Part shown: positions 15,986-25,004 of the stretch, piece by piece
Position numbering within the stretch: the stretch's first letter is position 1
How the letters are laid out: each line of letters begins with the position of its first letter
NCBI GenBank assembly: GCA_964577665.1
Contig: CAZOBD010000002.1
Coordinates: 8,873 to 72,872, forward strand
Length of the DNA: 64,000 nucleotides
From: CAYVTD01 sp964577665
GTDB taxonomy: Bacteria; Bacteroidota; Ignavibacteria; Kapaibacteriales; UBA2268
Reading direction: 5' to 3'
Program-made: the position numbers and the translations under genes
Notes under the pieces: model-generated
Seen by the model: only the letters and a program-made list of their open reading frames with translations
Told to the model about the DNA's origin: nothing
The model's database searches: none

Positions 15986-17683
15986 ATGAAGGATAAAAAC
16001 GGGCAAAATAAGGAACAGCGCGAAACAACAACCCTCAGCGAAAAGCATTATAAGAGCATTTTAAGGCGTCAGATATTCCGGCTGACAATTACTTACCTAG
16101 CTCCGCTGGTAATTTTGATGGTTTATTTTAATATTCAGTACGGAAGGCTGCTAAGCGAGAGCAACGGTATGCATTTGCGCTCGGTAGCGGAGCATCAAAG
16201 CAAGGTAATCGACCTTTTTTTGAGAGAGAGAATAGTTAATCTTTTAAATATCATCGATGATCCTTCGCTGGAAATCCCTCCGTCGAAGGAAACGATGAGG
16301 AAACTGCTGAAAATACTTTATAATGACAGCGAAACTTTCATTGATATAGGCTTTTTTGATTCATCGGGGGTGCAGCTTACTTATGCGGGTCCTCTGCCTG
16401 TCCTTGAAAAGAAGGATTATGGAAATGAGAAATGGTTCCGGGAGCTGAAAGCATCCGAAGAAAGATATATAATAACGGACATTTACAGCGGGTTTCGCCA
16501 AAAGCCTCATTTTACGATAGCGGTAAGGCGGTATATCGACCGCGAATTAATCATAGTGCGCGCCACGTTAGACCCAAAAAAGCTGTATGATTTCATAATT
16601 ACTCTTGAAAATGCCAGAGACGTTCACATCGGCATAGTAAATGCAGAGGGACATTACCAATTGGCATCGGCACACATGGGAAAAGTGCTCGAGCGGTCAG
16701 AATTTTCGCCGCCGCATGACAAGGAAATCGGCATAAGCGAAACTGAAATAGACGGAAATGAAATAAAATACGCATATTCATGGTTTACAAGCGGAGAATG
16801 GGCAGTAATAGTGAGAAATGCGGGAAAATCCCCTGAAAGCAGGGTATGGGGATTACAAAATGAGTTTACAATTGTATCATTAATCCTTATTTTAATAACT
16901 TTTACGACAATAATCCTGCGCTCAAAAAGAATAGTAAAATCGGAAAGGGAAAAAGATATAGTCAGGACGCAGCTTGTTCAGGCATCGAAACTTGCATCAG
17001 TGGGAGAACTAGCCTCAGGCATTGCTCATGAGATAAACAATCCTCTTGCCATTATTTCCGGCGAGACAGGATTGATGTATGACTACGTAAATCCAGAATT
17101 TTCCAGCGGAAAAACTATTGAAGACATAAAACCGCATTTAAAAAATATCAACGAAGCTGTCTTCCGCTGCCGGGATATTACCAGGAAACTGCTCAGTTTT
17201 GTCCGGCAAAGTGATTTCGAGTTGCGAAAACATAATATAAACGCCTTAATAAACGAGCTTATCGAAGGATTTTACGCAAAAGAACTTGAAGTAGAAAATA
17301 TCAAAATAATGCAAAAGCTCGACGAAAACATACCCGAAATACAAACAAATGCCAACCAGCTCAAGCAGGTGATTTTAAACCTTATGAACAATGCTGTGGA
17401 TGCCATACAGCCTCCGGGAAAAATCACAGTAGTTACTAAGCTGAAAACTGATATAGTTGTTATAGAAGTTACAGACACCGGCGTCGGCATCAGCGAGGAA
17501 CAAATGGAGCGGATATTCATGCCCTTCTATACCACTAAAGAAGTAGGGAAAGGCACCGGGCTGGGCTTAAGTGTAAGTCTTGGTATAATAAAAAGTCTCG
17601 GCGGGGAAATACACTGCGAAAGTATCCCGGGCAAGGGTACCAGCTTTTTTGTAGAACTTCCTTTGAGCTATGAGGAAGCGTAA
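15986..17683 (+). CDS. sensor histidine kinase with extracytoplasmic Cache-like domain
   Basis: 565 residues. The first transmembrane helix is at about 32-50, a Cache-like sensor lies between (about 55-285; FIDIGFFDSSGVQLTYAG and YRYIDRELIIVRATLD are typical), and the second helix is at about 293-312. The kinase core follows with an NtrB-like H box, ASVGELASGIAHEINNPLA, phospho-acceptor H348. Then come N box NLMNNAVDAI, G1 DTGVGISEEQ, F box FMPFYTTKEVGKGTGLGL. This subgroup usually pairs with an NtrC-type regulator, but no response regulator is adjacent. The ligand is unknown. Confidence 0.92.
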   Translation: MKDKNGQNKEQRETTTLSEKHYKSILRRQIFRLTITYLAPLVILMVYFNIQYGRLLSESNGMHLRSVAEHQSKVIDLFLRERIVNLLNIIDDPSLEIPPSKETMRKLLKILYNDSETFIDIGFFDSSGVQLTYAGPLPVLEKKDYGNEKWFRELKASEERYIITDIYSGFRQKPHFTIAVRRYIDRELIIVRATLDPKKLYDFIITLENARDVHIGIVNAEGHYQLASAHMGKVLERSEFSPPHDKEIGISETEIDGNEIKYAYSWFTSGEWAVIVRNAGKSPESRVWGLQNEFTIVSLILILITFTTIILRSKRIVKSEREKDIVRTQLVQASKLASVGELASGIAHEINNPLAIISGETGLMYDYVNPEFSSGKTIEDIKPHLKNINEAVFRCRDITRKLLSFVRQSDFELRKHNINALINELIEGFYAKELEVENIKIMQKLDENIPEIQTNANQLKQVILNLMNNAVDAIQPPGKITVVTKLKTDIVVIEVTDTGVGISEEQMERIFMPFYTTKEVGKGTGLGLSVSLGIIKSLGGEIHCESIPGKGTSFFVELPLSYEEA

Positions 17684-17715
17684 TCTTGCGGGGAAACCGC
17701 GCTGCATATAAGTGC

Positions 17716-17755
17716 AAAAAAAAGACTTGCCGAATAATAGAAATCCGGCAAGTCT
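17716..17755 (-). terminator. rho-independent terminator for the 17800-18531 gene
   Basis: AGACTTGCCG (17723-17732) pairs with CGGCAAGTCT (17746-17755). On the minus strand the stem is followed by a run of Ts (17716-17722 on the complement). It lies between the convergent kinase and lipoprotein genes. Confidence 0.85.
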
Positions 17756-17799
17756 AAAAAATACAGTCTTTTGAAAATTAAATATTTTTAGTTAAATAT

Positions 17800-18531
17800 T
17801 TACTTGCTTTCGCCCGATTTAGCTTCTTCTTTCTCGGCGGGAGTTGTGTTATCCTCTTCTATAATGGAAACAACCTTGCCGTCGGCAAATTCGATTCTTT
17901 CGGGCAGCCACGAAGCCTGAAGACGTTCTGTGTTTCTGAAAGCCTGATCAAATTTGTTTTCAGGATCATGATTCCAGTAATCTTTTTTTTCGATTTCCTT
18001 ACCGGGCTCGATATTAAGATTTTCATAACCCAAATCCACTATTTTCACAATCTGATTCTGCGGGTTTACAAACCTTATTTTTCCTTTTACAGTGTTAATT
18101 GTCTTATCAGATTTGTTTTTGATAATGAAAAAAACGCCGTCAACATTGATGGTATCATTTTCGGCTTTGAGCTTTTGCTTGAACTCAATACCCATATCCA
18201 TATTCATTTCCTGGCGGGCTGCCGATATTTTAAGGCTCTTAATGCTTACTTCGCGAACCAGTTCCTTCTGTTCTTCAATAACTTCTTTCACAGTTTTTCC
18301 GATAAGAGAATCCAGATTGACAAGCCTTTCCATGCCGTTAAGAAAATATTCAATCTCATTCTTGTCAATGGATTTGTCTTCGGCAATCTTATCGGCGATT
18401 TCCATAATATTGTCTTCAGTAATCTTTTCTTTGTAAACTGCCGATTCGGGCTTCTTTTGCTCACAGCCAACAAGTGTGAACATCGCAAAAAGCAGCATCA
18501 TGGCGAACAATAGATTCAATACCTTAAGCAT
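17800..18531 (-). CDS. lipoprotein of unknown function
   Basis: From MLKVLNLLFAMMLLFAMF the signal ends in the lipobox LVGC. This start has AAAGG about 7 bp upstream and is preferred over an ATG 15 bp earlier. The mature protein has a helical part (ITEDNIMEIADKIAEDKSID) and then a beta-rich domain with FIIKNKSDKTINTVKGKIRF. That motif is like the FxxK/NxSxxxI pattern of domains that resemble C-terminal halves of transport or assembly lipoproteins. The C-terminus is acidic and low-complexity. I do not recognise a named family. It is 20 bp downstream of the Ppx/GppA gene and probably cotranscribed with it. Confidence 0.7.
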   Translation of the reverse strand: MLKVLNLLFAMMLLFAMFTLVGCEQKKPESAVYKEKITEDNIMEIADKIAEDKSIDKNEIEYFLNGMERLVNLDSLIGKTVKEVIEEQKELVREVSIKSLKISAARQEMNMDMGIEFKQKLKAENDTINVDGVFFIIKNKSDKTINTVKGKIRFVNPQNQIVKIVDLGYENLNIEPGKEIEKKDYWNHDPENKFDQAFRNTERLQASWLPERIEFADGKVVSIIEEDNTTPAEKEEAKSGESK

Positions 18532-18551
18532 AATAAAACCTTTCATTAATA

Positions 18552-19472
18552 TTAAACATGAGAAACAAAATCATTATTTATCAAATAGTCCTTAATTATC
18601 CCGTATCGAAGTCCCATCGTGCTGACAATACATGAATTTTTCCTTAAGTACTGCATGGATTCAGACAATATCACAGCGCCTGCGGCAATGACGTCAGCAC
18701 GCATCGGATGTATATTATATTGATTTGTAATCTCCTCAGGGGTCATCTTTAGAAATTTATATTTCATTGTGTTAATATCATCTATACTCAAATTATATAG
18801 ATTAATCTTTTCTCTTTTGAAATCATCTAATTTTAAAACAGCAGCCGCAATTGTTGTCGGGGTGCCTGCAACCGCATAAAATCTGCCCCCTGCATTAAAA
18901 TCACTTAAATACTTTTTGAATTCACTTTTAATGAAACTCTCTGCTTCTGATATTTCCAAATCCAAAGGCACCGGGTTTTTAAAAAATCTTTCTGTTATCC
19001 TTACCGAACCAATATCTATGCTTTTTCTGAAACTGACTTCTCTGTTCTTTCCTGATATGAACTCAGTGCTGCCCCCTCCTATATCAATTACAGAAGCTTC
19101 ATCAGTATCTTCAACGGTTCCGAGAAAGCTTAATCTTGCTTCCTCTTCTCCGTCAATCAACCTGATTTCAGAAGAAATTATTCTTTCCAATTCAGATTTG
19201 ACATATTTATTATTTTTTGCGTCGCGCATGGCGCTCGTAGCTGCCGGCAGTATTACATCAACATTTTCTTCATTACAGATATTTCTATAACTTTGCAAAA
19301 TATTAGCTGCCCGGTCAATTGCTGCATGAGAAATCTCCCCCGATTCATCAGTTTTTTCTCCGAGTCTTGCAATAGAATGCTCATCGCGGATGATTCTTAT
19401 TCCGCTTTTACCGTTTTCGGCAATCATCATAAGTATCGTGTTAGTACCTATGTCTATTCCGGCAATTCTCAT
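18552..19472 (-). CDS. Ppx/GppA-family phosphatase
   Basis: ASKHA-fold exopolyphosphatase or pppGpp phosphohydrolase. The first phosphate loop is AGIDIGTNTILMMIAE, the second DEASVIDIGGGSTEFI, and AVAGTPTTIAAAVL is the later conserved motif. At 306 residues it is the short form lacking the C-terminal HD-like domain of E. coli Ppx, as in many Bacteroidota. Polyphosphate and pppGpp activities cannot be told apart by sequence alone. It lies 16 bp after prmA, so the prmA-ppx-lipoprotein run is likely one operon. Confidence 0.9.
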   Translation of the reverse strand: MRIAGIDIGTNTILMMIAENGKSGIRIIRDEHSIARLGEKTDESGEISHAAIDRAANILQSYRNICNEENVDVILPAATSAMRDAKNNKYVKSELERIISSEIRLIDGEEEARLSFLGTVEDTDEASVIDIGGGSTEFISGKNREVSFRKSIDIGSVRITERFFKNPVPLDLEISEAESFIKSEFKKYLSDFNAGGRFYAVAGTPTTIAAAVLKLDDFKREKINLYNLSIDDINTMKYKFLKMTPEEITNQYNIHPMRADVIAAGAVILSESMQYLRKNSCIVSTMGLRYGIIKDYLINNDFVSHV

Positions 19473-19488
19473 AATAATATACTATAAT

Positions 19489-20334
19489 TTACGCTTTGAA
19501 AACAGCAGCCATCCATTCGTTTTCATAAATAATTTCTAGGGTTTCGAAACCGTTTTTACGGGCTTCAGCGACGGTTTCCTCTTCATTGTATTTCATAATA
19601 CCCGATATTATCAAAATGCCCTTTCTATTTTTAAGGGCTTTATAAAAGTAAGGAAATGATGGCAAAACAAGATTAAGAAAGAGATTGGCTGTAATGCCGT
19701 CAGCATCGGGAAGATCGAAATCTTCCTCAATATCTAAATTCTCAAGCTGTATTAAATCATCGGTTTTGTTAAGTTTAAAGTTTTCCGCGGCATTTTCCAG
19801 AGACCATTCATTATTGTCGAATGCAAGTACTTTTGAAGCGCCGAGTTTTGCCGTAAGTACGGCAAGGACACCCGAACCGGTGCCGGCGTCTATCCAAAAA
19901 TCTCCGGGTTTAACGTATTTTTCAGCCAGTCGGCATACCAGCCGGGTAGTTTCATGTGATCCCGTTCCAAACGACATTTTCGGGTTAATGATTATTTTAA
20001 TCTCGCCGGTAAGTTCATTTATTTTGCATTCAGGGGCAATGCCTACTCTCTCGCTGACCGAAACAGCCGGTACATGTTTTTCCCACTCCTCATTCCAGTT
20101 TATTTCTGTCAGCTTGTCTTCGTGAATGATTTCAGCATCTTTATCAGCTTTTGCCAGCTTCTCTAAAAGGGAAAGCCTCGTTTCCGGATTCCATGACTCA
20201 ACGGGAAATGACACAATTATTTGGTCATCTCTCTCTTCAATGCCGGTCATAATGAAATCCATGAGCATTGCATAAGCAATCTCATAGTATTCCTCTTTCA
20301 AAGAAATCGTTACGTTTATGTATTGTTTTGCCAA
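19489..20334 (-). CDS. prmA: ribosomal protein L11 methyltransferase
   Basis: SAM-dependent methylation of ribosomal protein L11. The 281-residue product has a divergent N-terminal substrate-recognition domain, then PKMSFGTGSHETTRL, the hallmark of PrmA. The SAM motif is WIDAGTGSGVLAVLTAKLGA, followed by ANLFLNLVLPSF (in place of the usual ANI motif) and ILIISGIM. First gene of the minus-strand operon, divergent from the KdsC-like gene. Confidence 0.93.
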   Translation of the reverse strand: MAKQYINVTISLKEEYYEIAYAMLMDFIMTGIEERDDQIIVSFPVESWNPETRLSLLEKLAKADKDAEIIHEDKLTEINWNEEWEKHVPAVSVSERVGIAPECKINELTGEIKIIINPKMSFGTGSHETTRLVCRLAEKYVKPGDFWIDAGTGSGVLAVLTAKLGASKVLAFDNNEWSLENAAENFKLNKTDDLIQLENLDIEEDFDLPDADGITANLFLNLVLPSFPYFYKALKNRKGILIISGIMKYNEEETVAEARKNGFETLEIIYENEWMAAVFKA

Positions 20335-20469
20335 AATCCCGCTTATTTTTTTAATAAAATATTTTTCTTTACGTCAAGAGTAATATGATATAAATAATAA
20401 ATTTTATTATCTTGATTTAGTAAAAATACAAATGTAAGAAACTTTGATCAAATTTCGGAAGGAAAACTT

Positions 20470-20979
20470 TTGAACGAAAAAGCCCGCAAAATTAAATTAC
20501 TCGTAATGGATGTGGACGGTACTTTGACAGACGGAACGGTTTTTTACTCTGCAGAAGGCGAAGCGATGAAAAGATTTTCTCTGCGGGACGGCATGGGCAT
20601 TGAGCTTTTGAGAAAAGCAGGCATCGATGCCGCAATCATAACTAGTGAAAATTCTAGAATAGTAATAAAACGCGCCGAAAAGCTGAAAATTGAACATTTG
20701 ATTTTAGGTTCCCGCAATAAAAAACAAAGCCTTCAGGAATTGGCAGGAAATTTGATGCTCTCAACCGAAGAAATTGCATACATCGGCGATGACGTCAATG
20801 ACATACAGCCCATGCAGACTGCCGGCTATTCAGCATGTCCGGCAGATTCGGCAGATGAAGTAAAAAAAGCGGCAGATTATATATGCAAAGCAACCGGTGG
20901 AAACGGAGCCGCAAGAGAGTTTTGCGAGTTGATTTTAAAAGCACAGGGCAAGCCCGTGGTTTTACCGGAAAGCTGGTAA
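20470..20979 (+). CDS. kdsC: KdsC-type HAD phosphatase (3-deoxy-manno-octulosonate-8-phosphate phosphatase)
   Basis: Removes phosphate from KDO-8-phosphate in lipopolysaccharide core synthesis. 169 residues with the HAD nucleophile motif LLVMDVDGTLTDGTVFY, motif II IITSENS, the conserved KIEHLILGSRNKKQSL segment and the final IGDDVNDIQPMQTAGYSACP. No cap domain, as expected for this tetrameric class. It starts with TTG; AAGGAAAA lies 5-10 bp upstream and no ATG fits the conserved N-terminus. Related sugar-acid phosphatases are an alternative. Confidence 0.88.
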   Translation: MNEKARKIKLLVMDVDGTLTDGTVFYSAEGEAMKRFSLRDGMGIELLRKAGIDAAIITSENSRIVIKRAEKLKIEHLILGSRNKKQSLQELAGNLMLSTEEIAYIGDDVNDIQPMQTAGYSACPADSADEVKKAADYICKATGGNGAAREFCELILKAQGKPVVLPESW

Positions 20980-21031
20980 TTTTCTAATTATCATATATTT
21001 AATTATTTATCATAAAATGAAAGGGAGTAAT

Positions 21032-21460
21032 ATGAGTTCACAAGAGAATTTTACAAGAGGAATGTTAATCGGCACTTTGATAGGAGGAGCAGTTGGTGCG
21101 GTAACAGCGCTTCTTTTTGCACCCAAAAGCGGAGCCGAACTCCGCGAGGACATTGCAAAACGCTCAACCGAACTTTATGACGGCGCTTTAGACGGCTACG
21201 GCGATTTAGAGCAAAAAGTTGGCTCTGCGGTCAGCTCAACGGTCAATCAGGGCAGAGAAAGGGCTCAGAACATTATTGATTCTGCAAGAACAGAAGCAGA
21301 AAAACTTTTAAGAAACGCCGAAGATGTGCTGAAAGATGCCAGAACAAAAGCCGGCACCGCAAAAGAACAGGTGGAAGAACGAATATCCAATATCCGCGAC
21401 GCCGCAAAAGCCAGCGCAGACACTTTCAAAGCTGAAATGAACAAACCTGAAGACGTTTAA
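21032..21460 (+). CDS. YtxH-domain envelope protein
   Basis: The start is MSSQENFTRGMLIGTLIGGA, because AGGGAG at 21022-21027 sits at correct spacing; the ATG at 21017 lacks one. YtxH proteins have one N-terminal transmembrane segment (GMLIGTLIGGAVGAVTALLFAP, then KSGAELRED) followed by a long apolipoprotein-like amphipathic helix, as here. Members are linked to envelope stress in several phyla. It is followed 21 bp later by the DUF948-like gene, a common pairing. Confidence 0.85.
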   Translation: MSSQENFTRGMLIGTLIGGAVGAVTALLFAPKSGAELREDIAKRSTELYDGALDGYGDLEQKVGSAVSSTVNQGRERAQNIIDSARTEAEKLLRNAEDVLKDARTKAGTAKEQVEERISNIRDAAKASADTFKAEMNKPEDV

Positions 21461-21481
21461 TCATAAAACCGGGCTTTTGCT

Positions 21482-21934
21482 ATGGACCTTGAACTTGCAT
21501 TAAAAATAATGGCGCTCATTGCTTTGATTTCCATAACTATACTGGCAGTCTTCGCAATGGTATCGCTAAGCAACTTTAGTTCTTTTCTGAAAGAAACATC
21601 TAAAGAACTGACGGATTTTAAGAAAACTGTGAACAAATCTTTAACAGAGTTCCGCACGGATTTCGAGGAGCTGAAGCAGAGACTTCAGGTCTCAATGACT
21701 CATTTTAATGAATCTGCAGGCGAGATGAAACTCACTTCTCAAAAATTCCGCGGCACATCGGAAAAACTCAATGAAAAAATAGACCGAATCGACGGAATAA
21801 TAAAACCCGTTGAGTCTCTTGTGCAGGAAGTGCACGGCAAAGTGGCGCCGCCGGCACGCAATCTCGCCAATTTCGTCGGCGCAGTATCAAAATCCGTTAC
21901 GGTCTTCGCCGATGTCTTGACTAAGAAAAAATAG
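21482..21934 (+). CDS. DUF948-like membrane-anchored coiled-coil protein
   Basis: 150 residues. An N-terminal transmembrane helix (about 5-30, IMALIALISITILAVFAMVS) is followed by alternating helical coiled-coil segments (KELTDFKKTVNKSL) resembling methyl-accepting linker helices, and a small ending VADVLTKKK-like tail. The layout is that of DUF948 proteins, which frequently sit beside ytxH. The function is unknown; the pair ends at a strong terminator and is probably one transcript. Confidence 0.75.
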   Translation: MDLELALKIMALIALISITILAVFAMVSLSNFSSFLKETSKELTDFKKTVNKSLTEFRTDFEELKQRLQVSMTHFNESAGEMKLTSQKFRGTSEKLNEKIDRIDGIIKPVESLVQEVHGKVAPPARNLANFVGAVSKSVTVFADVLTKKK

Positions 21935-21963
21935 TCAGTAAAGATATTAGCGTCTTGAAACTC

Positions 21964-22003
21964 AGATGTCCAACATCCCGGAGATGTTGGACATCTTTTT
22001 TTT
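21964..22003 (+). terminator. terminator built from the AGATGTCCAACATC hairpin
   Basis: AGATGTCCAACATC (21964-21977) pairs perfectly with GATGTTGGACATCT (21983-21996) over a 5-nt loop and is followed by eight or more Ts. Almost the same hairpin occurs at 52533-52565 and 55758-55790, so this terminator is a dispersed repeat. Confidence 0.92.
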
Positions 22004-22070
22004 CATTTAATTCATGCGCAAATGCTTTCCCGAGTCTTAAAGAAATGGAAAGTATTTTAGGTATGTTATT

Positions 22071-24500
22071 TCAATGATAAATATCAATAGAAATACCACC
22101 ATAAAACATTGTACCGTAAACAGGAGCATACATAAAAGCGGCATCATCTAAGTGCCTTTCGTCCTGGACGTAATCGAAGATATTGTTTACACCTGCATAA
22201 AGCCTGAACTGACCGATTTTTTTTGATAGTCTTGCATTGAAAAGTACAAAGGGATCAGTTTTCTTAATTTTACTCTGGTCGCCTAGTAAAGGGTCGATTT
22301 CCTCATTATAATAATCAATATACATCGTTCCCTGATAGTTACCGGTTAATGAAAATATCCATGAATCAGGTTGGTATTCAAGTTTCAGATTTGCTGTGGT
22401 TTCAGGGAACCTTGAAATATACCTGCTTTCATTCTCATACTCTGTTCCAATCCAGTCTTCTCGAGCATTGTTGTATTCACCTTGATTGTATGTAAAATCC
22501 AATCCCATTCCAATATTTTTAAAAATATTTGCCATAACAGAAAATTCTATACCTTGCACAAAAGCATCATCAATATTTCTCCATTGATAGTCATATCCCA
22601 ATGCGGCTGTTTCTGCATCGGCATCAGTGAAACCGATTTTGTCCTTTAAATCAGTTCGAAATAAATTAGCGCTGATTCTTATATCTTTTCCGTAGAAGTC
22701 ACCAGATAAATTATAGCTGAGAGATGTTTCCGGATTGAGATCTGATGATTTCCAAACTCTTGGAGAACCACTGCACAAGTGCAAATCTTCAGAAAAACCG
22801 TAAGGAGCTCGGAAACCCGTTCCTGTATTTGCACGCAGAGTGAATTCTTCAGAAAATTTGTATTTAACAGCCAGTCTTGGATTGAAGGCAGTTTCATCAA
22901 AATCTGTTTTTGGAAAATTATTTGCTGTAAAGACTTGTTTGCTGGCAGTATATTCTTCACCTGATTGGTGATGGTCAAGTCTGATGCCGGGAACAACCAT
23001 TAGTTTATCAGTTACAGCCCATTCATCTTGAGCAAATACACCAAACTCCACAGCATGTTTATCTGCGACTGATCTATAAGACTGCCCAAGATAAGGGCTT
23101 GACTCATCTACAACAACATACATGCCTGACTCTTCGAGTTCATCATAGAAAAACTGTAATCCAACAATAAAGCTGTGCTTGCCAAATCCTGAATTTAACG
23201 ATAAAGTAGATGTAAATGAATTTTCGTCTGCAAGATAGGGTCTCATATTCCTTAAATCGGGAACGCTATCTCCATGAGTTGACATGTAATCGCCAAGATA
23301 TGAATCATTTGTAGCATTCCTATTATGCTTTACATAAGCAAAATTGAAGTTTATTTCCGTAGCAGCAGCTATTTTATTATTATAGCTGAGAGATGCCTCA
23401 TAACGGTCTGTAGTGATATTTTCCGTACCGTCCGTTAGGGGATTGCGGTAATAATCATCAGTCATTGTGCCTCCTTCGCGTTTCTCAAATACCGATTTTC
23501 CCCGTATAATGAGTTTGTCGTTTTTTAAAAAAGCATTGTCGATATATAAGCCGAATCCAGCATTAGTAAGGTTTGTCATCACTCTGTCAGATATCCCGTC
23601 TTTATTACTAACTTCATCATTTGTCAAACCGGGTCCTGTTTCATCTATTGCTCCTTCCGTATATCTCTGCGCAAAAATATTCAGTCCGATATTGCCTTTT
23701 TCATTCCGGATAGAAGAGGAAATATCGTATTTGTTTGTATTGTAACTGCCCAACTGGACATCTAAGGTAGTTACTGGAGCAAAACCGGGTTCTTTGGTTA
23801 CAATATTTATAGCACCTGCAACAGCGCCGCTGCCATAAAGTGCAGAACCGGCTCCTTTAACTACTTCAATTTTATCAATATCCACAGTGCTCAATTGCTG
23901 TAAGCCATAAACACCTGCCAAACCTGAGTATATTGGCTGTCCGTTTATAAGCACTTGTGTATGTTCTGCTCCAAGCCCGTGCATTCGTATCATTGTGAAA
24001 TTGCAATACTGGCACTGGTTTTCAACCCTCACGCCCGGAGTACCTTCCAAAGCCTGATAAAGATTGCAGGCATTTTTATTTTCAATTGCTTTTGCAGTAA
24101 TAACTTCCGTTCTGACAGGAACATCTTTAATGAAATGTTCTGTTCTTGTTCCTGTTACTACAAGCTGTTCCAAGTTCAGCACATCCTCTTCAAGTTCAAA
24201 AAAGATATTCAAAGCCTTCCCTTTTTCCATTATTACTTCTTTTTCCTGAGATTTATATCCCACTGCCTGTGCAGCTATTGTGTTTTTTCCAATAGGAAGA
24301 TGAGGAAGTTTAAAATGTCCTGTTCCGTCGGCAACTGCTCCAAGATTTGTTCCCTTTACAGTTATGGTGGCATAAGGAATGTGCTCATTGGTTTTTAATG
24401 ATTTTACGTCTCCGAAGAGCATCGCATCTGTTTTTTCATCTTTTGCATAAAGTGTTAGAGTCAGAAAAAACAATAGGATACCTGTCAATAACTTATTCAT
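22071..24500 (-). CDS. TonB-dependent outer-membrane receptor
   Basis: Energy-coupled uptake channel of 809 residues. Signal peptide 1-19, a carboxypeptidase-regulatory-like domain at about 27-112 (GDVKSLKTNEHIPYATITVKG), the plug domain at about 120-230 with VLINGQPIYSG and KGAGSALYGSGAVAGAINIV, then a 22-stranded-type barrel ending with an aromatic-rich strand. The plug contains CNLYQALEGTPGVRVENQCQ and a CQYC pair. It is the last gene of a minus-strand set with a His-rich membrane protein and an OprB-like porin. Siderophore, metal or cobalamin are possible substrates; the neighbour favours a metal. Confidence 0.92.
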   Translation of the reverse strand: MNKLLTGILLFFLTLTLYAKDEKTDAMLFGDVKSLKTNEHIPYATITVKGTNLGAVADGTGHFKLPHLPIGKNTIAAQAVGYKSQEKEVIMEKGKALNIFFELEEDVLNLEQLVVTGTRTEHFIKDVPVRTEVITAKAIENKNACNLYQALEGTPGVRVENQCQYCNFTMIRMHGLGAEHTQVLINGQPIYSGLAGVYGLQQLSTVDIDKIEVVKGAGSALYGSGAVAGAINIVTKEPGFAPVTTLDVQLGSYNTNKYDISSSIRNEKGNIGLNIFAQRYTEGAIDETGPGLTNDEVSNKDGISDRVMTNLTNAGFGLYIDNAFLKNDKLIIRGKSVFEKREGGTMTDDYYRNPLTDGTENITTDRYEASLSYNNKIAAATEINFNFAYVKHNRNATNDSYLGDYMSTHGDSVPDLRNMRPYLADENSFTSTLSLNSGFGKHSFIVGLQFFYDELEESGMYVVVDESSPYLGQSYRSVADKHAVEFGVFAQDEWAVTDKLMVVPGIRLDHHQSGEEYTASKQVFTANNFPKTDFDETAFNPRLAVKYKFSEEFTLRANTGTGFRAPYGFSEDLHLCSGSPRVWKSSDLNPETSLSYNLSGDFYGKDIRISANLFRTDLKDKIGFTDADAETAALGYDYQWRNIDDAFVQGIEFSVMANIFKNIGMGLDFTYNQGEYNNAREDWIGTEYENESRYISRFPETTANLKLEYQPDSWIFSLTGNYQGTMYIDYYNEEIDPLLGDQSKIKKTDPFVLFNARLSKKIGQFRLYAGVNNIFDYVQDERHLDDAAFMYAPVYGTMFYGGISIDIYH

Positions 24501-24555
24501 TGTTATCTCCTAATTTAAAATTTAAAAAAAATAAAAACGTATTTCTTTAGTATTT

Positions 24556-24924
24556 TTATATTTTAAAAATTTCTGGAGGCGCTCTTTTAAATATTTGAAG
24601 CAGGCTTTCTGATAATGGAATTGTCTGCTCAGAAATGACATAAAAAGGAATATTCCATATTTTGAAAAAAATAAGTACCGTTATTATTCCGGTAATAAAT
24701 TTTTTTGCATTAAGCAATAAAATATATTCTGTTTTACTGTGATGATGTGTTTTATAAGGACTCTTATCATCAGTATTGTAAGGGTGAGAATGGGTAACGA
24801 CACTCCCGTCGCTTAAAACGTGGGAGTGTTTATAATAACCATTGCTAAAAGCAATATATAAAATCAACAGCAGTAAGATTACTGATGTTATGGTATTCTT
24901 TATTTTTTTATAATTTTTCAACAT
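24556..24924 (-). CDS. small His-rich membrane protein, possible metal-handling partner
   Basis: 122 residues with a transmembrane segment at about 13-29, then a periplasmic stretch containing about ten His: YKHSHVLSDGSVVTHSHPY and, a few residues on, KTHHHSKTEY. A second hydrophobic segment is at about 75-95. HxH and HHH clusters suggest zinc, copper or nickel binding. Similar small His-loop proteins sit beside TonB receptors in Bacteroidota, as here (55 bp upstream of the receptor). The metal and any regulator are not identifiable. Confidence 0.65.
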   Translation of the reverse strand: MLKNYKKIKNTITSVILLLLILYIAFSNGYYKHSHVLSDGSVVTHSHPYNTDDKSPYKTHHHSKTEYILLLNAKKFITGIITVLIFFKIWNIPFYVISEQTIPLSESLLQIFKRAPPEIFKI

Positions 24925-25004
24925 TGAATAATTGCTTCTATTATGTACCTTGAAAATAAAATTTTCTAAAGTATCTTCAAGAACTTAATTCTGTTTCTAT
25001 TTCC